From NCBI RefSeq assembly GCF_005144885.1, contig NZ_CP039690.1:682001-746000 (forward strand): a stretch of DNA of 64,000 nucleotides, given 5' to 3'. Under the pieces are notes generated by a model, which searched no databases, was not told the DNA's origin, and saw only the letters and a program-made list of their open reading frames with translations. Positions 42,738-51,066 of the stretch are shown one piece after another. How positions within the stretch are numbered: the stretch's first letter is position 1; each line of letters begins with the position of its first letter. The DNA is from Phreatobacter stygius (GTDB lineage: Bacteria > Pseudomonadota > Alphaproteobacteria > Rhizobiales > Phreatobacteraceae). The position numbers and the translations under genes are program-made.

Positions 42738-43850
42738 ATGTCACTTGAACCGTTCACCGGCCACCCGTGGCCCGAGGCATCGCTGGCCGCGCCGATCGAT
42801 CAGTCACTCGTCGAAATCGACGAAGGCCGGGCGCTGGCCCAGGCCATCGTCGATACGATCCGCGAACCCTTGCTGGTGCTCGACAGGGACCTGCGCGTCG
42901 TGCTCGCCAGCCGGTCCTTCTACAAGATCTTCCGGGTCAACCGGCAGGACGTCCAGGGCCGGCCGGTCCATGCGCTGGGCGACGGCCAGTGGGACATTCC
43001 CGAGCTTCGGGCGCTGCTGGACAGCATCATCCGCCAGCACACCGTGATGGAGGCCTATGAGGTCACCCGGGACTTTTCCGCGATCGGGCGGCGGACCATG
43101 CTGCTGAACGCCCGCAAGCTGTTCTACCGGGACAACACCCACACGACGATCCTGCTCGCCTTCGAGGATGTCACCGAACGGCGCGCGGCCGAGCGGGAAA
43201 TGATCGACCTTCTGCAACAGAAGGAGACGCTGCTGGAAGAGATGCAGCACCGCGTCGCCAACAGCCTGCAGATCATCGCCAGCATCCTGTTGCTCAAGGC
43301 GCGGACGGTGCAATCGGAGGAGACGCGACGGCATCTGCAGGATGCCCATCAGCGGGTCATGTCGGTCGCGACCATGCAGCAGCAGCTCCAGCAATCGAAG
43401 ACCGGCGACCTGATCGAGCTCGGCCCCTATCTGACCCGGCTGTGCGAAACCCTCGCCGCGTCGATGATCGGCGACACCCGCACCATCGCGCTGAAGGTGC
43501 AGGTCGAGCGTGGCACCGCCTCGTCCAGCCAGGCCGTCAGCCTCGGCCTGATCGTCACCGAACTGGTGATCAATGCGCTGAAACATGCCTTTCCGAGCGA
43601 ACAGGTCGACGGCCGCGTGGTCGTCGCTTACGATTCGGCCGAACCGAACTGGCGGCTGTCGGTATCCGACAATGGCATTGGCCGGCCGATCGGCCATCCG
43701 GACAAGACCAGTCCCGGGCTGGGCACCAGCATCATCGAAGCGCTGGCGCGCCAGCTCGGCGCCGGCGTCGGTGTCCTGATGGACCCGCAGGGTACGACGG
43801 TCTCGATCACCCACGCCACGTTCGCGTCGCCCTCGCCGACCGCGGTCTGA
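42738..43850 (+). CDS. PAS-domain sensor histidine kinase, HisKA_2 type
   Basis: A 370-residue soluble kinase. A PAS domain (about residues 30-150: ALAQAIVDTIREPLLVLDRDLRVVLASRSFYKIF) precedes the HisKA_2 dimerisation helix with phospho-acceptor His in LLEEMQHRVANSLQIIASIL (about 175) and a HATPase_c domain with N box TELVINALKHAF and G box DNGIG. No membrane span. AAAGGGA precedes ATG 42738. No response regulator is adjacent; the partner must be elsewhere. Motif C upstream suggests Crp/Fnr control. Confidence 0.92.
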   Translation: MSLEPFTGHPWPEASLAAPIDQSLVEIDEGRALAQAIVDTIREPLLVLDRDLRVVLASRSFYKIFRVNRQDVQGRPVHALGDGQWDIPELRALLDSIIRQHTVMEAYEVTRDFSAIGRRTMLLNARKLFYRDNTHTTILLAFEDVTERRAAEREMIDLLQQKETLLEEMQHRVANSLQIIASILLLKARTVQSEETRRHLQDAHQRVMSVATMQQQLQQSKTGDLIELGPYLTRLCETLAASMIGDTRTIALKVQVERGTASSSQAVSLGLIVTELVINALKHAFPSEQVDGRVVVAYDSAEPNWRLSVSDNGIGRPIGHPDKTSPGLGTSIIEALARQLGAGVGVLMDPQGTTVSITHATFASPSPTAV

Positions 43851-43952
43851 CCGCGCCAGGCGGCGACCAGGCCTGCGATGGCCCGCGCTTGCGTTCATCG
43901 CCCCGACGGCCTCTCATCGGCACCGACCATTTCGATCGGGAGAACGCCATCC

Positions 43953-44747
43953 ATGGGAGACAATCCTGTCGCCGTGACCAGGTCCGGCAACGGCCGCCTG
44001 GCCCATGTCGTGTTCGACACGGGAACGCCGGCCAATGCCCTGTCGATCGAGGTCATGCAGGCGCTGCACGACTGCGCGGCCGGGCTGCAGCGGGACCGCG
44101 ACGTGACGGCGATCGTGCTCGGCGGGCGGGCCGACCGGTTCTCGCTCGGCTTCGATCTGAAGGCCGCCGGCGGCCGGCTCGATGTCGGCCTTGCCGAGCG
44201 GCGCGAGCTCATCTCGATCGGCCCGCGCATGTGCCGCGCCTGGGCCGAGATCGAAGCTTTCACCGTCGCGGCGATCGAGGGCTGGTGCGTCGGCGGCGGT
44301 GTGGCGCTCGCCGTCTCGCTCGACCTGCGCGTGGTCGGCCGCGGCGCCACCCTCTATGTGCCGGAGATCGAGCGCGGCATGAACATGAGCTGGGGCTCGC
44401 TGCCGCGGCTGGTCAACCTGGTCGGCCCGGCAAAGGCCAAGCGCATCGCCGTCCTGGCCGAACGCATCGATGCCGAACGCGCGGTATCATGGGGCCTGGC
44501 CGACGAGATCGCCGATGACGGCCAGGCGGTCGCCGTCGCGACCTCCTTCGCCACACGCGCGGCAAGCCTGCCGCCGGTCTCGGTGCGCATGTGCAAACAG
44601 GGTATCGACCTCTATGCCAATGCCCTGGCGCAGGCGGCGAGCGGCCTCGACCGCGACCAATATCTGCTCGCCATGACCGGCGAGGACTATGCCGAAGGGG
44701 TCGCGTCCTTCCTGGACAAGCGCGAGGCGCACTGGACCGGGCGGTGA
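43953..44747 (+). CDS. Enoyl-CoA hydratase/isomerase family protein (second)
   Basis: A 264-residue crotonase-fold protein. The two oxyanion regions are AIVLGGRADRFSLGFDLKAA (about residue 55) and AIEGWCVGGGVALAVSLDLRV (about 105), followed by ATLYVPEIERGMNMSWGSLPRLV. The Glu in VPEIE is in the place of the crotonase catalytic Glu. ATG 43953 is preferred to the open frame from 43878. It is not obviously part of the neighbouring signalling genes; it converges on corA. Confidence 0.9.
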   Translation: MGDNPVAVTRSGNGRLAHVVFDTGTPANALSIEVMQALHDCAAGLQRDRDVTAIVLGGRADRFSLGFDLKAAGGRLDVGLAERRELISIGPRMCRAWAEIEAFTVAAIEGWCVGGGVALAVSLDLRVVGRGATLYVPEIERGMNMSWGSLPRLVNLVGPAKAKRIAVLAERIDAERAVSWGLADEIADDGQAVAVATSFATRAASLPPVSVRMCKQGIDLYANALAQAASGLDRDQYLLAMTGEDYAEGVASFLDKREAHWTGR

Positions 44748-44772
44748 TACCGCGCCGAGACGCACCCTGCCC

Positions 44773-45789
44773 TTACAGCCAGCCGGCGCGGCGGAAGCGC
44801 CAGAACAGCACCGAGCAGGTGGTGGCGATGATACCGACCACCATGTAGTAGCCGTACTCCCAGTGCAGCTCCGGCATGTGCTTGAAGTTCATGCCGTAAA
44901 TCCCGGCGATGGCGGTCGGCACGGCGATGATGGCGAGCCAGGAGGCGAGCTTCTTGGAGACCGCGGTTTCCTGCGCCTGGCCGACCAGCAGGCTCGCCTC
45001 GAAGGCGAAAGCCAGCACCTCGCGCAGCGAATCGATCTGTTCCTGGATCGTCTTGACGTGATCGGTGACGTCGCGAAACAGCGGCTGCATGGACGCGCGC
45101 ACCATGGCCAGGTTGTCGTGCTCGAGCCGGCGGCAGACCTCGACCAGCGGGCCGACGGCATTGCGCAGGCGCAAGAGGTCGCGCCTGAGCAGATAGAGCC
45201 GTTCGATCTGGGCCCGTCCCATGCCGTTGGCCAGCACCAGCGCCTCCATCGTCTCGACCTCCTCCTGGATGGTCTCGAGCACCGGCGAGTAGTTGTCGAC
45301 GATGAAATCGAGGATCGCGTAGAGGATGTAGTCCTCGCCGCGCGCCAGCGCCCGCGGGCAGCTTTCGCAGCGCTCGCGCACCGGCGCATAGGAGGTCGAG
45401 GCGCCGTGGCGCACCGAGACCAGGTAACCCTCGCCGACGAACAGATGGGTTTCGCCGAAGGCGATGCTGCCACCAACCAATTGGGCGGTCCGCGCCACGA
45501 TGAACAGGCCGTCGCCATATTGCTCGATCTTCGGCCGCTGGTGGGCGTGATCGGCATCCTCGATCGCCAGGTCGTGCAGATGGAACTGCCGCTGCACGCT
45601 GGTCAGCACCGCCAGGCTCGGCTCGTGCAGCCCGATCCAGACGACATGGCCCGGCCGGCCGCGCCAGCTGCTCGCCTCGTCTATGGCAATGCTGGCGACA
45701 CGCCGGCCATCGACATAGACACCAGCCGCGACGACGCCTTCGGAGGACACCGCCTCGGTCGGGACGATTGTCGATGACGCAACATTCAT
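44773..45789 (-). CDS. corA: CorA-type magnesium/cobalt transporter
   Basis: A 338-residue divalent cation channel. The cytosolic funnel (about residues 1-275) has the long stalk helix with SPVLETIQEEVETMEALVL; two membrane spans follow, with the selectivity signature GMNFKHMPEL (GMN) between them and a positively charged end WRFRRAG. ATG 45789 is chosen since the 15 residues before it are low-quality. A single gene, transcribed away from the glycosyltransferase's end. Confidence 0.94.
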   Translation of the reverse strand: MNVASSTIVPTEAVSSEGVVAAGVYVDGRRVASIAIDEASSWRGRPGHVVWIGLHEPSLAVLTSVQRQFHLHDLAIEDADHAHQRPKIEQYGDGLFIVARTAQLVGGSIAFGETHLFVGEGYLVSVRHGASTSYAPVRERCESCPRALARGEDYILYAILDFIVDNYSPVLETIQEEVETMEALVLANGMGRAQIERLYLLRRDLLRLRNAVGPLVEVCRRLEHDNLAMVRASMQPLFRDVTDHVKTIQEQIDSLREVLAFAFEASLLVGQAQETAVSKKLASWLAIIAVPTAIAGIYGMNFKHMPELHWEYGYYMVVGIIATTCSVLFWRFRRAGWL

Positions 45790-45919
45790 GGCTTGCGTCC
45801 TTGTGGTGAGCGCCGTGGGTGGCGGCGCGATCAAGCTTCGCCGGCAAGGCTAGCACCGCAAGGAAGCGCGTCAAATGTGGTTGCTGCGCGCCGGTCGGTG
45901 GCTGGGGGCCAGCGCAGGC

Positions 45920-46978
45920 CTAGGCCTTCACCAGGCGCGGCTGGCTGCGCCGGTGGTCGATCAGGCCGTGATAGACCTGCAGATAATCCTGCGCCATGCG
46001 GCGCGCGGTGAACCGCTCCTCGAAGCGCCGGCGGACCGTGCCGCGTGACAGCGCCGCCGCGGCATGGACCGCGCCGGCGGCACTGGCTTCGTCCTCCACC
46101 ACGAAGCCGGTGACGCCGTCTTCGATGATTTCCGGCACGGATCCGCGGTTGAAGGCGACCACCGGCGTGCCGCAGGCCATGGCCTCGATCATCACCAGGC
46201 CGAACGGCTCGGGCCAGTCGATCGGCATGAGCAGGGCGATCGCGCCGCTCAGGAATTCCGACTTCTGGCCATCGCCGATTTCGCCGATGAACTCCACCTC
46301 GGCCCCGGCAAGCAGCGGGCGGATCGTCTCGTCGAAATAGTCCTGGTCGGCACGGTCGACCTTGGCGGCGATCTTCAGCGGGATGCCGCAGCGCCGGGCG
46401 ATGCGGATCGCCCGGTCGACACGCTTCTCCGGCGAGATCCGGCCGAGAAAGGCGAGATAGGACGGGCGTACCGGTTGCGGTCGCAACAGATCCGCGGGCA
46501 GTCCGTGATGGGTCGTCGCGACCCAGTTGGCCCGGGGGATCGGCCGGCGCTGCGCATTCGAAATCGAGACGAGGGGAATGGCGGAATAGGTCGCGAAGAC
46601 CGGTTGATGCTCGGGCAGGTCGAGCCGCCCATGCAGCGTCGTGATGAACGGCGTCGGCTGCCGCGATGCCAGCGAAAAGGGATAATAGTCGAGGTGAAAA
46701 TGCAGCAGGTCGAATTCGTGGGACCGCCGGCAGACCTGTTCGATCATCATCATATGCAGGGCGTTCGGATCGCGCACGGTGCCGTCGAGACGCAGGGCGC
46801 GCGGCCAGATCGGTTCGAGCTTGGCCGAGGTGATCGAATCTCCGCTGGCGAACAGCGTGACGTCCTGCCCGAGCGCGACCAATTCTTCGGTCAGCCAGGA
46901 AATGACCCGTTCGGTGCCACCATAAAGGGTCGGCGGAACGGCTTCGGTCAGCGGAGCGATTTGCGCAATCCTGATCAA
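45920..46978 (-). CDS. Glycosyltransferase family 4 protein
   Basis: A 352-residue GT-B glycosyltransferase. The N-terminal acceptor domain starts IRIAQIAPLTEAVPPTLYGGTERV, a start common in GT4 proteins; the donor domain has LGRISPEKRVDRAIRIARR and the E-x7-E element EPFGLVMIEAMACGTPVVAFNRG. It would transfer a sugar from a nucleotide sugar. Start TTG 46978 has GGAG six bases upstream; an ATG in the same stretch is out of frame. It is divergent from an ABC exporter, with a 203-bp region between. Confidence 0.9.
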   Translation of the reverse strand: MIRIAQIAPLTEAVPPTLYGGTERVISWLTEELVALGQDVTLFASGDSITSAKLEPIWPRALRLDGTVRDPNALHMMMIEQVCRRSHEFDLLHFHLDYYPFSLASRQPTPFITTLHGRLDLPEHQPVFATYSAIPLVSISNAQRRPIPRANWVATTHHGLPADLLRPQPVRPSYLAFLGRISPEKRVDRAIRIARRCGIPLKIAAKVDRADQDYFDETIRPLLAGAEVEFIGEIGDGQKSEFLSGAIALLMPIDWPEPFGLVMIEAMACGTPVVAFNRGSVPEIIEDGVTGFVVEDEASAAGAVHAAAALSRGTVRRRFEERFTARRMAQDYLQVYHGLIDHRRSQPRLVKA

Positions 46979-47181
46979 ACGACATCTCCTCGTTCGGGGG
47001 CCAGGCCTCGGCCGGGCCATATCCCGAAGGCATGACTGCCCGATCGAGGCCCGCCCAAAATGCATCACATTGCGACGGTGTTATGGACGCTGCTGCCACG
47101 CGAATTTCTTCGCAAACTGTCCCGCGCGCATCAGGGGGACGATCCGAGACCCATCGTTCGGGACAGAAGGTGCATTGACCA

Positions 47182-48954
47182 TTGAACCAGGATTTTTCGC
47201 GTTACCGAGACCGGCCGCTGGCGCTTCTCGCGCGCTATATCGCGCGCCGCCCGCTGGCCCACGGCGTCATCCTGGTGGCCGTGCTCGGCGCGGTCGCCTG
47301 TTCGGTCAGCACCCAATACGGTGTCAAACTTCTGGTCGACACGCTGTCCCAGGCGCCGGGACAAGGCAGCGGCCCCTGGCTCGCCTTCGTCATCCTCGTC
47401 AGCTTCGTCGCCGCCGACAATCTGCTGTGGCGGGTCGCCAGCTGGGTCGCCAGCTCGACCTTCGTCAACGTCACCGGCGACGTCAGGTCGGAACTGTTCC
47501 GCCATCTCACCGGCCATGCGCCGGGCTATTTTCTCGAACGCCTGCCGGGCGTGCTGACCAGCCGCATCACCGCGACCTCCAATGCGGTCTTCCAGATCGA
47601 GAACATGTTCGTCTGGAACGTCCTGCCACCCTGCGTCGCGACCATCGGCTCGATCGCCTTTCTCGCCATGGTCAATGTCACCATGGCGGCGGTGCTCGTC
47701 GTCATCGCCGCCGTCATGATGATCGTCATGGTGCGCATCGCGGCGGCCGGGCGCCCGCTGCATCATGACTTTGCCAGGAAGGCGGCCGCGGTCGACGGCG
47801 AAATGGTCGACGTGATCGGCAATATGGCGCTGGTCCGGGCGTTCGGCGGCATCGCCCGGGAACATTCCCGTTTCGATACGACGGTGGCCCGGGAAATGAG
47901 CGCGCGCCGGCGCAGCCTGCTCTATCTGGAGAAGCTCAGGCTGACCCATGCGCTGGTCGTCGTCGCCATGATGCTCGGCCTGCTCGCCTGGGCGATCCTG
48001 CTCTGGCAGTCAAAGCAGGCAACCGCCGGCGACGTCGTGCTGGTCTGCACGCTTGGCCTGTCGGTGCTCAGCGCCACCCGCGATCTCGCGGTCGCCCTGG
48101 TCGACGTCACCCAGCATATGGCGCGCCTGTCGGAAGCGCTCGCGACCCTGCTGTCACCTCACGAATTGGGCGATCATCCCGAGGCCTCGACGCTGGTGCC
48201 CAATGGCGCGCGCGTCACCTTCGAAAACGTCTCGTTCCGCTATCCGAGCGGCAAACAGGTCTTCGACGGTTTCAGCGTCGATATCGCGCCCGGCCAGCGT
48301 GTCGGCCTTGTCGGCCGTTCCGGCGGCGGCAAGTCGACGCTCGTTGCCCTGCTGCAGCACTTTTATCGCGTCCAGGACGGGCGCGTGCTGATCGACGGGC
48401 ACGATATCGCGCGGGCAACCGAGACAAGCCTGCGCAATGCCATCGCCATCGTGCCGCAGGACACGACGCTGCTCAATCGCACCCTGTTGGAAAACATCCG
48501 CTACGGCCGGCCGGACGCAACCGACGAGGAGGTCTGGCAGGCGGCGGTCGCGGCGCGCTGCCGGCCCTTCATCGAGAACCTGCCGCAGGGCCTCGACACG
48601 ATGGTGGGAGACCGCGGCGTCAAGCTGTCGGGTGGCCAGCGCCAGCGGATCGCCATTGCCCGGGCCTTCCTGAAAAACGCGCCTCTGCTCATTCTCGACG
48701 AGGCCACCTCGGCGCTCGACAGCGAGGCGGAAGAAGCGATCCGCGAGGCCCTGGAAAGCCTGATGGCGGGCCGCACCGTGATCACCATCGCGCATCGCCT
48801 GTCGACCTTGCGCAATTTCGACAGGATCCTGGTGCTGCAAGGCGGCAAGCTGATCGAGGACGGCGCGCCGGAAACCCTGATGCGCAATCAGGGCCCATAT
48901 TATGGTCTGGTCAGCCGCGAGCTCGACCGGCTCTCCGAGCAGGCGGCGGCCTAG
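47182..48954 (+). CDS. ABC exporter, fused permease and ATPase
   Basis: A 590-residue half-transporter: six membrane spans (about residues 20-310), then the nucleotide-binding domain with Walker A GRSGGGKST, Q-loop IVPQDTTLLNR, signature LSGGQRQRIAIARA, Walker B LLILDEATSALD and H-loop IAHRLSTL. It acts as a homodimer exporting lipids, glycolipids or drugs. The start is TTG 47182 (MNQDFSRYRDRP), with AGAAGG 11 bases upstream. Proximity to the glycosyltransferase suggests glycolipid or polysaccharide precursor export, but this is weak. Confidence 0.92.
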   Translation: MNQDFSRYRDRPLALLARYIARRPLAHGVILVAVLGAVACSVSTQYGVKLLVDTLSQAPGQGSGPWLAFVILVSFVAADNLLWRVASWVASSTFVNVTGDVRSELFRHLTGHAPGYFLERLPGVLTSRITATSNAVFQIENMFVWNVLPPCVATIGSIAFLAMVNVTMAAVLVVIAAVMMIVMVRIAAAGRPLHHDFARKAAAVDGEMVDVIGNMALVRAFGGIAREHSRFDTTVAREMSARRRSLLYLEKLRLTHALVVVAMMLGLLAWAILLWQSKQATAGDVVLVCTLGLSVLSATRDLAVALVDVTQHMARLSEALATLLSPHELGDHPEASTLVPNGARVTFENVSFRYPSGKQVFDGFSVDIAPGQRVGLVGRSGGGKSTLVALLQHFYRVQDGRVLIDGHDIARATETSLRNAIAIVPQDTTLLNRTLLENIRYGRPDATDEEVWQAAVAARCRPFIENLPQGLDTMVGDRGVKLSGGQRQRIAIARAFLKNAPLLILDEATSALDSEAEEAIREALESLMAGRTVITIAHRLSTLRNFDRILVLQGGKLIEDGAPETLMRNQGPYYGLVSRELDRLSEQAAA

Positions 48955-49072
48955 CCGGGAGCATCGGCGATCGGCCGGGGGAGACCGGCATGATCAAGAC
49001 AATTCCGGGCGACGTCGCCTTCGCCCGGATCGATCGCCGAGCCTGGATCGATGGCCTCGATCCGCAGCTCCG

Positions 49073-49468
49073 TCACGAGGCGGACCGGACGTGACCGGTC
49101 GATCCCGGAGCGAGCAGACGGGCCAGGATGTCGCCCAGTTCCTTCTCCATGAATGGCTTGGTCAGAAGCGGCCGGTCGCGGTAGCCGTCTCTCATGCCGT
49201 GCTGGCTGTAGCCGGTCGAGAAAACGAACGGCACGCCATGCGCGGCCAGCGCGTCGGCCACGGCATAGGTCTTGTCGCCGCTCAGGTTCATATCCAGCAT
49301 GGCGACGTCGAACGTGTGCGCATCGATCAAGGCAAGGGCCTGGTGAACCGAAGCGGCAGCCAGCACCGACTCACATCCAAGGTCGGCCAGCATGTCTTCG
49401 ATCATGATGAGGACCAGCATCTCGTCCTCGACGACGAGGACACGCCGACCGGCGAGCACCTTATCCAT
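49073..49468 (-). CDS. Single-domain response regulator
   Basis: A 131-residue receiver domain without an output domain. The acidic pocket is VEDEMLVLIM, the phospho-acceptor Asp is in VAMLDMNLSGD (about residue 58), and the conserved Lys is in LLTKPF (about 107). It starts inside the end of the kinase gene (8-bp overlap), so it is the cognate partner of the HWE kinase, as in alphaproteobacterial general stress and light-sensing modules. Confidence 0.92.
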   Translation of the reverse strand: MDKVLAGRRVLVVEDEMLVLIMIEDMLADLGCESVLAAASVHQALALIDAHTFDVAMLDMNLSGDKTYAVADALAAHGVPFVFSTGYSQHGMRDGYRDRPLLTKPFMEKELGDILARLLAPGSTGHVRSAS

Positions 49469-50516
49469 GACGCGCGCCGATCGGTGCGGGAAAGTCGATC
49501 GTGCAGACGGCGCCGTCCGTCCGGTAGGCGAGATCAACCGTGCCCTCCAGTTCGTGAACCAGACCGCGCTCGATCACCCGCGAACCGAACCCTTTCCGGG
49601 ACGGCAGCGCCACAGGCGGGCCATCCTTCTCCTGCCAGCGCAGGACAAGCCGGTCGCCCTCCGGCGACGGCTTGGTCTTCCATGAGATCAGGACCGACCC
49701 GGCCTTGTTGGAGAACGCGCCGTATTTCACCGCATTGGTGGCGAGCTCGTGGAACGCGATCCCGAGAGCAAGCGCAACCTTCGGCGTGACGCGGATATTC
49801 CTGCCGGTGATGACAAAGCGCTCCGACCGGCCATTGGCCACCCCGAACGGCTCAAGGGCCGCCTTGACCAGGTCGAGCAGTCCCGCACCTTCCCAGTTCT
49901 CGCGGGTCAACAGATCGTGCGACCGGGAGAGCGCGAAGAGGCGCGACTCGATGGCTTCCCGGATCACGGCCGGATCCGAGGTATTCCGCAAGGCCTGCGA
50001 GACGATCGACTGAACCGTCGCAAGGGTATTCTTCACGCGATGGTTCAATTCGTCGATGAGCATCTTGGACTGGGCCTGCTCCCGCTTGTGATCGGTCAGG
50101 TCGACGAAGGAGGCGAAATGCTGAACGACGTCACCGCTTTCGTCCCGAACCGGGCTGATCAGGATCGCCGACCAGAACAGGCTGCCATCCTTGCGGCGAT
50201 AGGAAATTTCCGAACCGCCGACCCGGTTGCCCGCGAAGGCGGCTTCGATGCGCCCCAGTGAATCGGGATCGGTGCCACGCGCCATCAGGAAGTTGAAGCT
50301 CTGGCCGAGCACTTCCTGGCGGGCGTAGCCGGTCAGATCGAGAAAGGCATCATTGGCAAAAATGATCGGATTGCCGGTCACGCCCGCATCCGTAAAAAGC
50401 ATCGCCATGCGTGTCGTTTCGGCCGCGACGACGAACGGACCAAGGTCTTTGCGAAAGCTCTCGACGCCTGCTTCAGCGACTTTTTGACCTTCGGACTTGA
50501 TGACGATTTCGGGCAT
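49461..50516 (-). CDS. LOV-like PAS sensor kinase of the HWE family
   Basis: A 351-residue cytosolic kinase. Residues about 30-150 are a PAS domain of LOV type (NPIIFANDAFLDLTGYARQEVLGQ), but the photoactive Cys motif (GRNCRFLQ) is replaced by GQSFNFLM, so no flavin-cysteinyl adduct can form. The HWE_HK domain has the phospho-acceptor His in LIDELNHRVKNTLATVQSIV and the signature Glu and W-x-E in SHDLLTRENWEGAGL; the ATPase N box is FHELATNAVKYGAFS. It lies directly upstream of the receiver gene. It could sense redox through a bound flavin, or another ligand. Confidence 0.92.
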   Translation of the reverse strand: MPEIVIKSEGQKVAEAGVESFRKDLGPFVVAAETTRMAMLFTDAGVTGNPIIFANDAFLDLTGYARQEVLGQSFNFLMARGTDPDSLGRIEAAFAGNRVGGSEISYRRKDGSLFWSAILISPVRDESGDVVQHFASFVDLTDHKREQAQSKMLIDELNHRVKNTLATVQSIVSQALRNTSDPAVIREAIESRLFALSRSHDLLTRENWEGAGLLDLVKAALEPFGVANGRSERFVITGRNIRVTPKVALALGIAFHELATNAVKYGAFSNKAGSVLISWKTKPSPEGDRLVLRWQEKDGPPVALPSRKGFGSRVIERGLVHELEGTVDLAYRTDGAVCTIDFPAPIGARHG

Positions 50517-50712
50517 GCCTTGGCTTTGTCCGGTTGTCTGGCGGCCGCGGCTGCTCAGCAGCGCGGCAGGCTGCGGGAAGCCTTATGCCAGTGACGCGAA
50601 TATTCCATGTTTTCCGGACAGCGACCGCCCCCGACCGGTCGCCTCTCATGGCCTGCCGATGTTGTCCGACGAACGCCTGCAATCACCGACCGGCCGATCG
50701 TCGGACCGCGGA

Positions 50713-50796
50713 TCAGTACCAGCGCCCACGGCCGAACCAGCCGCCGCCCAGCAGAACAATGGCAAGAATGATGATGAGGAGTGTGGTGGTATCCAT
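50713..50796 (-). CDS. Very small membrane protein (27 aa)
   Basis: The frame encodes MDTTTLLIIILAIVLLGGGW and ends FGRGRWY. It is one hydrophobic helix with a Gly-rich, basic C-terminus. GGAGG lies six bases before ATG 50796, an ideal ribosome site, which argues for real translation. Similar 25-35 residue proteins (MDTTTLLIIIL...RGRW) exist, from memory, in Methylobacterium and Bradyrhizobium without a known role. It is a single gene in 550 bp of otherwise non-coding sequence. Confidence 0.72.
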   Translation of the reverse strand: MDTTTLLIIILAIVLLGGGWFGRGRWY

Positions 50797-50971
50797 GGAG
50801 TGCCTCCGGAGCGACCTGCCTCTTCGAGATCGCACGCTCAGCGCAAACAACGTCGAACGCCGCGTTTGGTTCCAATGGAGTGACCCGATTGCATCTCCGT
50901 GCGGCCAAGGCACGGTCTAATCGATTGATTTTATATATTATTTCCTCAAGACATCAGAAAAAGAGGCGGCT

Positions 50972-50996
50972 CACGGGCCCCGCCAGGGGGCCCGTG
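50972..50996 (-). terminator. Terminator of the dipeptide-type binding protein gene
   Basis: CACGGGCCCC (50972-50981) pairs perfectly with GGGGCCCGTG (50987-50996). On the minus strand a TTTTT run follows about ten bases after the stem. It lies 70 bp past the stop at 51067. Confidence 0.6.
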
Positions 50997-51066
50997 TCCA
51001 AACAGTTCTGGCGCCATGCGAATTTCCCGGACCGGGCTCTAAGGCATGTCACGGTCGCCTGCGGGT

